From: Steromphala cineraria
Taxonomy: Eukaryota; Mollusca; Gastropoda; Trochida; Trochidae
Assembly (NCBI GenBank): GCA_916613615.1
Contig: OU744725.1
Span: 9,282,708-9,346,707, forward strand
DNA: 64,000 nt
Direction of reading: 5' to 3'
A program made the translations under genes and the position numbers. This document shows positions 40,101 through 52,100 of the stretch, in pieces. The first letter of the stretch is position 1; each line of letters begins with the position of its first letter. Under the pieces are notes generated by a model that worked only from the letters and a program-made list of their open reading frames with translations, ran no database searches and had not been told where the DNA came from.

Positions 40101-43100
40101 AAATATTGTTCTTTGTCTATCATAATGCATTATGTATACATATCATTATAAGGAATAATACTTATAAACTTTTGTTTTGCTATCTAAACTGATTTGGCTC
40201 TTTGTTTTCAGTTATTTTCAGGTTGTAAAATACTTCAGAGATTAGTTGATGAATGGGAAGAAAATGATCAACAACAGTAAGTCTTCAAGTGCTTGTAGTC
40301 TTAGAATAAGAGAATCGTGTTATTGAAAACTGAACTATTATACATAGATATTAAAATGTTTGCCAAGTTGTATTTCAAACCATTTACTTGCTGAGCCCAA
40401 ATCAGTCCTTTCAGGGTTTTACGGTTTTTCTCTTTTGGTAGTCTTGACAGTTTAGTCAGTTGAATTTGAACAATTGACAGAAAACAAACCTTACCTTCAA
40501 TAAACGAGTCATGTCATGGCATTCTGAACAATTCCAATGACACTGTCATTTAGAAAACTTAAATAAAAACTATGTTCTTCATATGATCATGAATTATATC
40601 ATTGCAATCTCACATTTTTCCACAGGAGTAAAGATGGAGGTAGAAGGCGGGGCTTTATGGGACACCTCACCAAAATGGCCAACACAGTAGCAACAAGTCT
40701 AGAAAAGGGAGAAAATGCTGAGTTCATCAAAGAACATTATGAAGGTAGAGATTGTCAATTTGATATTCATACTTGCATGTGATAAGCCATCTCAGATAAT
40801 CATATATTGAATTTCTTTTCATATGCTTTGTTAAGTTTCAATGAAATAAACATCCACTAACCTCGACTTTACCACTTCTCAATTTTCATTCAAAGAATTT
40901 TCAACAAAATAAAAACTGTACTTTATTTTTGTTAATTTGTCCAATAAACACCTTTAATTAGCCATTCATTAAGACGGCGACATATTTGAGTAGCGACCAT
41001 TGAGGCACTATACAAGATTGTAATCAGACTTTCATATATTATATATATATATTTAACTTTAGGATTATGTGGTTGAATTGAGTGAATGTTTGCAATTTAC
41101 CTTTTCTACTTGTAGCAACTCCTGAAGATGTACGACAGAGGTGGGAATCATTTGTGTCGGGAACGTTAGCAGATATAAACAAGAAGAACACAGTAGAATT
41201 GGTAAACATTAAACTATTTTGAGGAATATTTTCAAAACATAATGTTTTCAATAATTTGTTTGTCTGTTGACAAGATTGTATTTCATATTTCATATGTTCA
41301 GGAAGTATCTTAGAGTGATTGGCGAAGCTGCTGACATTTATGTCACAACTCAAGGTGGTTTTTAGCTATGTAAGAAAGTGTTTTTGTCTTTGCCAGATAC
41401 GAGGTCATCCCTTGGCTTCTAGCAGTGAAGATGATGACAGTGACTTTAAAAACATTCCTTTCCCTCAGGATACAGCCATGCAACAGGTAAATATACACAG
41501 CTGTTCACGATTAATTAGACAGCAAACTAAATATATTGTCTCTCAAAAATGATTTGACTTGTAAGTTTTCTATTCATCGTAGGTTTTACATTCTCGTAAA
41601 GAAAAGGTCCTTTGAAAAGATTGTTTGATTTTGTGCAATGAAGTATGTAAGACAATGAGAAATACATTTTTATATAGCTTTAAATCTACCATATAGTTGA
41701 AGTTTGATTTATAAAAATATATGAAAGTGAAGCTTGATTATCAGAAATAAGTAAGATCTGACAGTATATTGTTTAAACAGACTGTTTAATGAAATTCAAT
41801 ATTGATGATAATTTGGTGTCCGTCAAACAGGCAAATATTGATGAAGATTTCAATAGACGTTTTATTTCTGTAGGCTTACTGCATAGTTTGCTGTTGCATG
41901 GCCTTAGAGGGATTTCATTCAATATTGTATCTTAATGGTTATTTTTAACATACAAGTGGTATCGTACTTGAATCATTTATAAATTCACTATTTGAATGTT
42001 ATAAATATCAAAATGTAAACAAGTTTTTAAATTGATGTTAACATACAAGTTTTCAGTAACATGATATACTGAATAACATCAGCATTTGGAGTTAGAGATT
42101 TTATTTTGTTCACCAATCAAAAGTGGTGAAACTGTTCAAGCATGTAGCATGTGTAGATGTTTAGTGAAAGTGTTGTGGGTACAGCAAAAGATTGGTGCAC
42201 AAGACTAGAAGCTATAGCCTGTAGTCCTCTAAAAACAATAGATGTTGTCAGTTACTGTTCCTCCTATGTCCCTAATGCTGTATCAACCAGGGCATGTATT
42301 TAGATAAAAACCAAGATACATTGCTCTCCTAAATAATAAATACAAAAGTTCCATTTGGATTGATTCCCTGCATGAAACTCAGTTGATATATTATGCCTAA
42401 CATCCAAGGATCCCTGCTTGTTTTAGCGCTCATAGTGTTGTGCATCCAGCAATGTGTTCTTTGTACAGGGTTTTACATGGCTTGTTTGAAAACATACTGT
42501 CACCAGTATGTCATAAATTTGGTCTTTAAATGAAACTTTTTAGAACATTGAAATCATGTTTGTAAACTCAGACATCCATTAAACTTTACTACTAAAAACC
42601 AATTCTCCAAAAAGGATATCAGTGAGGATTTGTTGACGAAACGTGAAACCCTAACTCACTCACTCACTGTGAGGTATCTTACTCTTATCATGTCCTAAAT
42701 TGAGTCCCTGAAACAATTTCACTGATAACTTCTCCAAATGTGACTGTCCAGAGCCATGTTAAACCCTGCTAAATGTGTGTGTGGTTAAGCGTGAGATAGA
42801 TGCTTTAGTTGGCTGCTGACTGGCTGCAGTGTTGTAGTACAGAGGCTGCCACCAGATGGTCGGTCCTTTATTTGCTGTTGACACCTTCATTGCCTGGTTT
42901 ATTCATCAGGCCTTCTCTGATTACCAGCTGCAACAGATGACAAGCAACTTCATAGACCAGTTTGGCTTTAATGAAGAGGAATTGATAGAACAGGAAGAAA
43001 AGATTGAGTGAGTAGACATCTCTTTCTGAGGTTGCATGTCTGAATGGTCCGTCGGTAAGACTATTGTCTTGTCATCTTGCACCGTTGTCTTTACTTCATG

Positions 43101-46100
43101 CCTTCAAACTGTTCACGCCTGTCATGTTGGCAACTGTTTTGGTGGTCGGTGGTTATGGGGGTTTAAATTGTTTTCTTTTCATTAATTTAGCAATAATTAA
43201 ATCTTTGTTGTGATTGAACAATTTGATGTCCTTTTAAGCCCATAAATATGCTTTTTATGCAGTATATTTTTAGCTCATCTGGCCTGTAAGGCCCGATGGG
43301 CTTATGGCATGGCATGGTGTCCAGCGTCCGTCCGTCTGTCCATATGTCCGTAAACTTTGTGTAATTTCGACTTCTTCTCCAGAACCATAAGGCCTAGAAA
43401 GCTGAAACTTTGTGTACATACTCCTTGACTAGTGAGGATTAATAATTGTAGCTTTGGTGGCCCTGTGACCCCTAATAAGGGCCATGGGCCGCGCCTTAAA
43501 AACCTATTTTCATCATCTTCTCCAAAAGCATAAGGCCTAGAAAGCTGAAACTTTGTGAATATACTCCTTGACTAGTGAGGATTATGATTTATAGCTTATG
43601 TGGCCCTGTGGCCCCTAATAAGGGCCTCAGGGGCCAAAGCCTTAAAACCTATTTTCATCTTCTTCTCCAGAACCATATGGCCTTAGCCTAGAAAGCTGAA
43701 ACTTTGTGTACAGACTCCTTGTCTAGTGAGGATTTATAGTTGTAGCTTTGGTGGCCCTGTGACCCCTCATAAGGGCCACAAGGGCCACGCCCTAAAAACC
43801 AATTTTCATCTTTTTCTCCAGAAGCATATGGCCGAGAAAGCTGAAACTTTGTGTACATACTCCTAAGTTAGATAAGGAGGAATCCAACAAAGTAAGGGGG
43901 AACCACATTTGCCACACCCTAAAGCAATATTGATATGAAGCCTGATGAGCAACAGAGCCACTGGCTTTATTTTGATCCTTTATAATCCTTTTGGAAATAA
44001 AAAGTTAAAGTAAAGGTTAGCAAGACTCTGCATTATCGAAATATGTTGAAGTTAGGTAAACTACGTTAAACTGGTTATGTGTAAAAACTTTGATTTCAAA
44101 TCATAAAGGACACAACACAAGTAGTCTCTGTAGTAATTATAATTTGATCTTCGTCTGATCTATGTTATATTTTAAACCTTCTTGAGTACATTCCTCCTTT
44201 GAAAAAATTTCCATTATAGAGCTTCATGATAACCTGTTCTTGATCTATAAGCATAGCCCTGTTGCCAACAACATTTTTCATTTTGTCTCATCAATTCTGT
44301 CCCTAATGTCTGATATCATTATTGTATATGACACGGTTTTGACTTAAAATTTCCACTTTTCAGTGCGCCATTCGATGAGAGGATATCAAGTATTAACTTC
44401 AACATACAAGCAGGAGAGGAAAGTGTAAGTAGATTGTTACAGAACACTCGAAGCCACACTGAACAAATCTTCCTTCTCAAAGCCTAAAATGCCAGTTTCC
44501 GAACTGTCCTTTTTATGCCTAGCTGCAGACCCTCGAGTTTTCTGTGCTGATAACAGCACCCCTACAGGCGATTGTTAGCAATCTCCAGTTACTTTATGAT
44601 TGGACTATTGTTTTCTCTCATAGTAAGCTAGAGAGCAAGCACAGAAAATTCAAGGCACAGCAGAAAGGCATAAAACTGACAATTCGGAAACTGGCATTTT
44701 AGGCTTTGAGTAGGAAGATGGACTGAACATGGCAATAAAAAAATGCTGCAAAAATTTGTGCATGAACTTGATCAGACATCACTATGGACATTTCTGGATT
44801 GATTTCATTTGTGGAGTATATCAGTAGTGAGGGACAGACTCGGTTCTCTGTAGCAGGATGGACTAAAAGTTTTCTCTCTGTCCAACACCTCAGTTTGATG
44901 ACATTAAACAAGACAACTAGTGATCAACAATCTCAATTACTCGACTAATTATCTCCCCTTTGTTCCAGCACCCCGGCTCGACAATGTTTGAGCAGGCTGG
45001 TCAGGAGAAGATCCAGCAGTTTGACGACGACAGTGAGGAGGATATCTGGGAGGAGAAGCCGATATCCTTCAACAAGGGGGCCCAGCAGAACAGGCCAAGG
45101 TTCGATCTCTCACCGATACACTCACCAGAATCAAAAAGGCTAGGAGATTGAACAAATTATTTTCCTTTTTAGAGAGTAGAAATCTTAAAATCATCTCATC
45201 TTTCTTTATTTGTAAATGTTAAAATTCAAAGATTGAATAAAGCATATTTTAAAAATTAGAAAGTTTATGAAGAACTTTTTTTATTTTGAAAATGTGTAAT
45301 TTGTGATTCTGTGATTGTATTTATGACCTCATATACACATCAATATTAATTCATATGATATGCCTCAATTAATTCTTTGTTATCATATCAATTATTCCTT
45401 TGTTATGTAAAGCAAAATTGATTTTTTTAATGATCTGATGTTGACTTCTAGATTTAAATGGACATCCACATTTGTAAAGAAATATTTTTTCTCTACAGTT
45501 TAAATATCCAAAGTTGTTTTCTAAATAACCATGATAATACTATCAAAATTGCAAAAGCTTTGAGATCTTTTTTATATAGCAATTGCAAATTATGTATCGG
45601 AAACATATTTGTAAACAAATCTTTGTTTTTCTTTACAGTCGGTTATCAGGGGCTACGTCAGGAAATGACAGTAGTGGAGACGACAGCACAGATAGTGAAG
45701 AAGAAATTAATTCCCCTCAAAGGATTTCCCAACGTCCAACGGAAAAGATGGATATTGATGGTAAATTTTGCTGAAAGATGCAGAAATACTGAGAAGTTTC
45801 ATTCATGTGTTATAAGTGCTCTAAAGATCATTTCCACAATTAAGAAGAATTTTTTTTTGAAACCACGATATTTAAATCAATCAGGGTATTTTTTTATGGC
45901 AATGAAATGCTATGGGACATTCCAGTTTATACATATGTGATAAGTACATGATCATTACATGACCCAGCTGAAAGTGAGGGTAACAAAAGTTTATTTATAT
46001 TTCGCAACTTGTAGACAAAGAGCCATTGTCCGTCGAAAAAAAATAAAGCCATTCATTGCCACTAAGAGTGTGAAAGCCTTGCTTCGGCATAACAAGGCAT

Positions 46101-49100
46101 TGCTAATTAAAATTGGCAATCAACACATGTAAATGAAACAATATTTTATAATTACATATAGTTTATTTTTATGATTTTTCTTGTGATTTCCTCAAAAATT
46201 CAAAATGGTGGTGGGATGTTGATAGAACAGTCCATTTGATAGTGAAATAACTGATCATCTTAAAGTCACTTCAAAAAGAAAGGTTGTACAATGGGAAATG
46301 GTACCTTTGCAGCAGGTTGGGCCAATTTTGATGATGTTCCTATGGAAAGTGGCACTGACCCTATGGAAACCGGTGGATCATGGACCAAGAACACTGAACA
46401 GAATGATAACTGGGCAGATTTCTCCAATGTGTCAAGTCAATTAAAACCGTATGTATCGATTTGGTACTTGTTCCCCTAACGAATAAGGGATGATTAATTT
46501 TCAATGTAGCCTCCTAGTTTGCTTTCCATTGTTGTCACATTATGACTCTTGTTAGATTAGTATGACTAGTATCTGTGGCCTCTTTTCAAACTCGATGTAA
46601 ACAAAAATCTTTCATCCAATGTCCGAAGTTGTAATATTGATTATATTCAAGTTTTTTTTTTTTAAATTGTTGCTACTTGCAGGCCAAATCCAAGAAGTAG
46701 TTCACCAGATGAAATGGATACAACAGAAAATACGAGAGGAAGTGCATATGGTAAGTATAAGTTTATCCAGAGATAGGCAATAGTCTATGATTGTACCTTG
46801 ATGACTCACTTATACAACCAGTATACCAAGTTATGTTTACATGAACAGCGATTGTACATTTGCTAGACTCTCAAAGCTGTTGTACTCAACAAAATACTGG
46901 ATTGAAACCCTGAATCGAGCTAATTATTGTCATTGGATTACTAATAAGGCTAACACGACTAGCAATAATAAGTAGTCGACTAGTCGGCAGCCGTAGTCGA
47001 CTAGTAGTCGACTAGTTGACAGTGAAAAGCATTGATTGTTTTCTTAGATCGAGTCATTTTTGTAAAATAAAAATACATTGTCCTTTTGTTGTTTTTAATG
47101 ACTATATACATATAAATAAAATAATCAAATGTTATTAAATATTCACGCATCATTCACGTACTGTTAAATTTCAGCAGAAATCACGATGTACATGTGGCTT
47201 CACTTGCATCAGCGATCGGGAATTGAAATATTTGATTCCATAAAATATTATCAAGAACTATCGCTTTTTATAAGGCTTGTTATCCATTCTAAATGTTTTA
47301 TATGACATATTTCCAAACTTATTTATTATAATTAATCGTCGAAGTTCAAAGAAATCTTTTTCAAATATTCTTTCACGAAAGCACGTTGTTTTACTTTATT
47401 GGGAATCGAAATCGTAATTTCTTGACGACAAATAACATTATCAATATTTTTTCGTGCTCATTATCATAATTTTTGCAAGTTTTTCTTCAAAATTTATTTA
47501 CGTAAATATTTCAATTAACTGCATGTTTTTTTGGAAAATGTAATATATCGAAAATAGTTAACAAATATTTGAATATTTAGACATTTGATATTGTATCGAC
47601 AATATGTTGTCAGGAACTTGTTACAACCACGCTTCAGTTTCATACATCGTTTTCAAATCGACTTGCTGATTGGTTGACCCACTTTTCTTGGCCAATGAAA
47701 AGGCTTGTAACAAATATCTCTGTACCCGTAAACACATGCAGCAAAAGCAGTCGACTGATTATTCACGTTCCTTTTCCATGAGAATAATATTATGTAATCT
47801 GATTAAAACAAACAACAAACAATGTAAGTTAGCATTTGCAATTTCTTTATGATTCGTTTTAATAATATACGTCTGGAAAAGTGTCAATTGATATTTAAGA
47901 AGAAGACCTGCCCAACATAGTCAAAAGTATCGATGTCAATGTTTCAATGCAACTCGTATCAATGTACAACATATATAGTATGAATAAACAACACATCTAG
48001 ACTGTGTAGAATTAGTAGAAAGATAACAAGCCAACACAGTAATTTCACAGCAATTTATTCGTTTGTTGACATACTTTTTACCGACTAGTCGACTGTCTGA
48101 ATGTCAAGTCGACAGTCGTGAGATTCAACTAATCGTCGACCAGTCGACTAGTTCTGCCAGCCTTAATTACTAATGAGGCCTACCACCATTATACCCGCCG
48201 CTAATGGCAGAAATATTGCCAAAGCAGTGTTCAGCATTAATTCACTCCCCCCAAATACCACCATGATTAGCATTGTTGAACTAGGATATTTTCTACTTGA
48301 AAGCTTATTGACATACTTTTAAGCTGATTTCTCTACAGTTGGTATTAGTTTTCGACAAAGTTACAAAATATAACTTAATTCAAGTTATTTGTGTAAGTAC
48401 AATTTTCTATGACTCTGTGAACAGTGGTGCCAGCGAGCGGGAGCGACCTGGAGACGGACCTGAAGACACCCCACACAGACCTGGAGCTGGAAGACATGGA
48501 GGGGGAGGAGAAGACAGAGATGGCCAGTCCAGCCCCTGCCTCACCAGCACAGACGTCCAGCACAGAGACAGCAGACCAGCAGGACGAGGCTGAACCATCA
48601 GACATACCACCACCGCCTCCTTCGTCCAGGTAACCATATCTATATGTAATCATCTCAAATTAAAGGATAAGATCAAAAGTTATCGGATTCCAGGCTGTTG
48701 GATTTCTTATGTTGTCCCTTGCTCTTTGCAGCATTTCTTCCACTTTCCTTTGATTCTCGTTAGACTCCTTCGCCTGCCGCTAATGGCTGAAATATTGCCC
48801 AAGCGGTTAAACATTAACTCACTAGACTCCTTTAGCTGAAATTGAAAGTGCAATGAGAAATCTTATGAGGATGTTAATAACACATGTTCGCACTAAATAT
48901 GCAATTTGCATACTAATGCATTGCAAGGGAAGATGCTGACCAGGACCACATTGTAAATATTTATCTGGTTGCATACAGTATATTGCTTCCAGCTTTTGTA
49001 ATGAGTGGATGGCAATTATCAGACATAAGTAGAATAAGTAAGTTTCTTTCTGTTTGATGTTTACAATTGAAGTTGTCTTGAAATAGTAGAATTCAGTAGC

Positions 49101-52100
49101 AAGAGATTTCCTATGTGGATTACAACAGTATAAGCACTATTCTTAATCATTTTGTAAATTGATTGTATTTGTCATAGGAAAATTTGTTACACAGGGTACT
49201 AATGTTTTACTGCCTTATTTTTTGCAGTCCACCAAGAGAAAATAACCTTGAAGACAACATGCAGGCAGTTTCCAAGGAATCTGCTCCAGAAAAAGTTAAC
49301 TCGAGTGAAAATGACAGTGATAAAGCTACACATGATGAAAAGTAAGATAAAAGTATTTGTTATGATTTTACTGTTTCAGCGTATGTTATTTGTCGGTCGG
49401 TCTATGTTTGAGTCAGGAGAAGCATCTAGCAAATGTTAGGACTTCTTTTTTTTTTTTCTGTAGTCTGTGTCTCAGGTTTATCATTTTAAATTAGGTATTA
49501 AACAGAAGCATGTGTTATTTATTTGTGATCAGGCACATTTCAAAGTATTTCTTTTCTTTTGTACACAAAGCATTCAGGTTCTGTTAAAGTTTCTGTTGTA
49601 AATGTACCATGTCTTATGAAAATTAATGTATATGTATGTAATGATTGAAGTTGTATATAATTAAGATGTATGTACCAAATTCTATGCACCAATAACGATA
49701 GGTTTATTTCTAATTTATGTTACCAAATCTACAAACATTTCTATTTTTTGTCAAAAAATCTCTACACCAGTTAGAAAAGCTGACAGTTTATGATAGGCTC
49801 AATTCTCTTTCTGACAAAAACCACCGATAGACTCCTTTCTATATCTGACATAATGCACACGTTATTGATAGGATTATTTCTCTTTCTCTCTGCGAATCAA
49901 GGAGACAAATAGACAAAGCGGCTGCTGAAGACAACCTGAATGCAAACTTTAAGTGAGTCGGTACAGCTTGGGTGGTGAGAGGCCCATCTTAGTGTTTGAA
50001 GCTGTGGTATTAGTCACTTTAATCCTGCACCATGTTTATGCTTAAGTATTCTTATAAACTTGGCCGTTTCACCTTTATTACTTACAGCATGGCTGTGCAC
50101 TTCTACTTGTTAAATATTTGCATTACGCTGGTTTACGGGGCTTAGCAAAGTATTGAAGCACTTGCAGTTAAAGATTCTTATTACCGTATGACAAACTCAA
50201 GATCATCATCCAAAGTTATAGCCATTTTGTTCATTTGATTGATAGAATGTTTGATGTTCATGTTTTTGCATCTTTTTGTTGTGGAAGTGATCATAGAAGT
50301 ATATAGAAGATATAGATGTGATCATGCATGAATTCAACCACCTTGGTATTGTTGTTTGATGTTCATTTGATGTACATCCTTATTTCAAATCAGTCTGCAT
50401 GTCTGCAAACAAAAGAAAATATGATAATGAAGAGGAATATCCAGTCTGATTAAAAGCGACTGTACTTCAAGGAAAAAGAGTGTAAAAATATTATCTCTAT
50501 AGGGGTTCGAACCACACCCAGCCCGGCTTTCCTCTCATTCACAGGGTGATGGCACCTTAATTACCCGCACGTTCTAACGTAAGCCCATCTAGCCAATCAC
50601 AAGGACAGCAGCAAAAGCTTTCGATATCACAGCAAGGGGCATGTAACTCCTGTGAAATCCATTTTCTTCATGATCACAGCCATGTTGGTTTTTGAAAGGG
50701 ACGATGTGATTGGTCCGCTTGTGACTAAGTTTTGTCTGCGCTAAACTGTTGTTAAGCAAGCGCCTAGCTTTGGTGCTTTCAGACCGTTGTGGAGGGGAAA
50801 GCCCTGATACATATAGGAATATATGGATAACAACTTCTTTATTCATGGTATTTGACGTTTCGACACAGGTTCTTGTGCTATTCACAAGCAGAATCTATGT
50901 CAATACGTCGCATACAATGAATACAGAAGTTGTCATCCATATATTCCTCTCCCATACTGTCCTTCCATCTTCAAAAACTAAGTTCAAGCAACTTTATATA
51001 TAATGGATAATCTATATTTGCTTCAGAATAACACAAAGCAAGTGTCCTCATCTATCTTAGCCCTCAAATTATCAAACTTTTACCTATATTTGGAGAAAAT
51101 GTTGCATGTTATATTGATTTGTTTAATGAAGAACTTATGGTCTACTCATAAGAAAGGACTAAATTGGGTACATTTCTGATTTCGGTTTAGCTCGACATTA
51201 GAAACTACATTGATGCAATGTATGGGTTGATACTTGTAAATGTAATAATTACTGTAATTCCTCTGGATATTTTGAAATGCTGTTTTTTAACTCTAAGCTT
51301 ATGCTAAGTTCCTTCTCCTATGCAGCGTCAGTGGCTTGGAACAAACTTCCTCAGAATCTCAGAGACTTTAGTGACTTGCCGTCAGTCAAAACCTAGTTTA
51401 CAACACATTTCTTTTGAGAGGCTCTCCAACTGTAACTGTTTCACATTCCTTCTATGTGCGCTTTCAGCATGATCTACATGGAAAACCGTGCTTTATAAAT
51501 ATGTTATTAGATTGATTATGATGATGATGATAATGAATAACACTTACAGTTTCAGTTATAACATCAAAATGTGAAAATTCAAGAGATTATTTATTACCAA
51601 AAAATAATAAGAAGAAAGAAGTGTTGAAATGCAAACTGTTTGTTTATTTGAATCTACTTATTTTAGATTGACACATACTTTATTCAACCTAACACCAGTT
51701 ACCTTATTTGTCTAAACATTTTACATGTTATTTGTTATTGCTGTACAACTATTGCATTATTATCTTCGTTGAGCAATATATTGCAATATTATACAGTATA
51801 TCAAACTTATTCAGATATCTCTTTTTAAGGCACAGTTAAGTATTTGATATTCAACAAAATTCTTTTGGTGTGTACAAACAGTTGTCGGACTGTTTAAAAA
51901 AGGAATTATATATCATTGAATATACATACCATCAACATTTGAATTTTGTCTTTTTGAGTAATACTCTTTTTTAAAAAGTATAAAAAGTTAATCGTAGAGA
52001 CCATACAATGTATTGCAATATTATTTCAATACATGAGTTGTTTATATTGCAATACCAAACCTGGTGCAATACTCAGCTCTATTATTTGTTTAGGTTACAA

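Noticed and set aside
45458..45940. 160-codon open frame on the plus strand over PPP6R exon 19
   Set aside because: It crosses intron sequence on both sides in another frame than the conserved exon, which fully explains the locus.
48375..48653. Minus-strand open frames over PPP6R exon 22
   Set aside because: They are shadows of the GC-rich, stop-poor exon; there is no homology and no splice pattern on that strand.
50498..50520. tRNA gene suggested by GGTTCGAACC (B-box like)
   Set aside because: The flanking bases cannot form a T-stem and no acceptor or anticodon stem was found; the motif is a chance palindrome or a repeat remnant.
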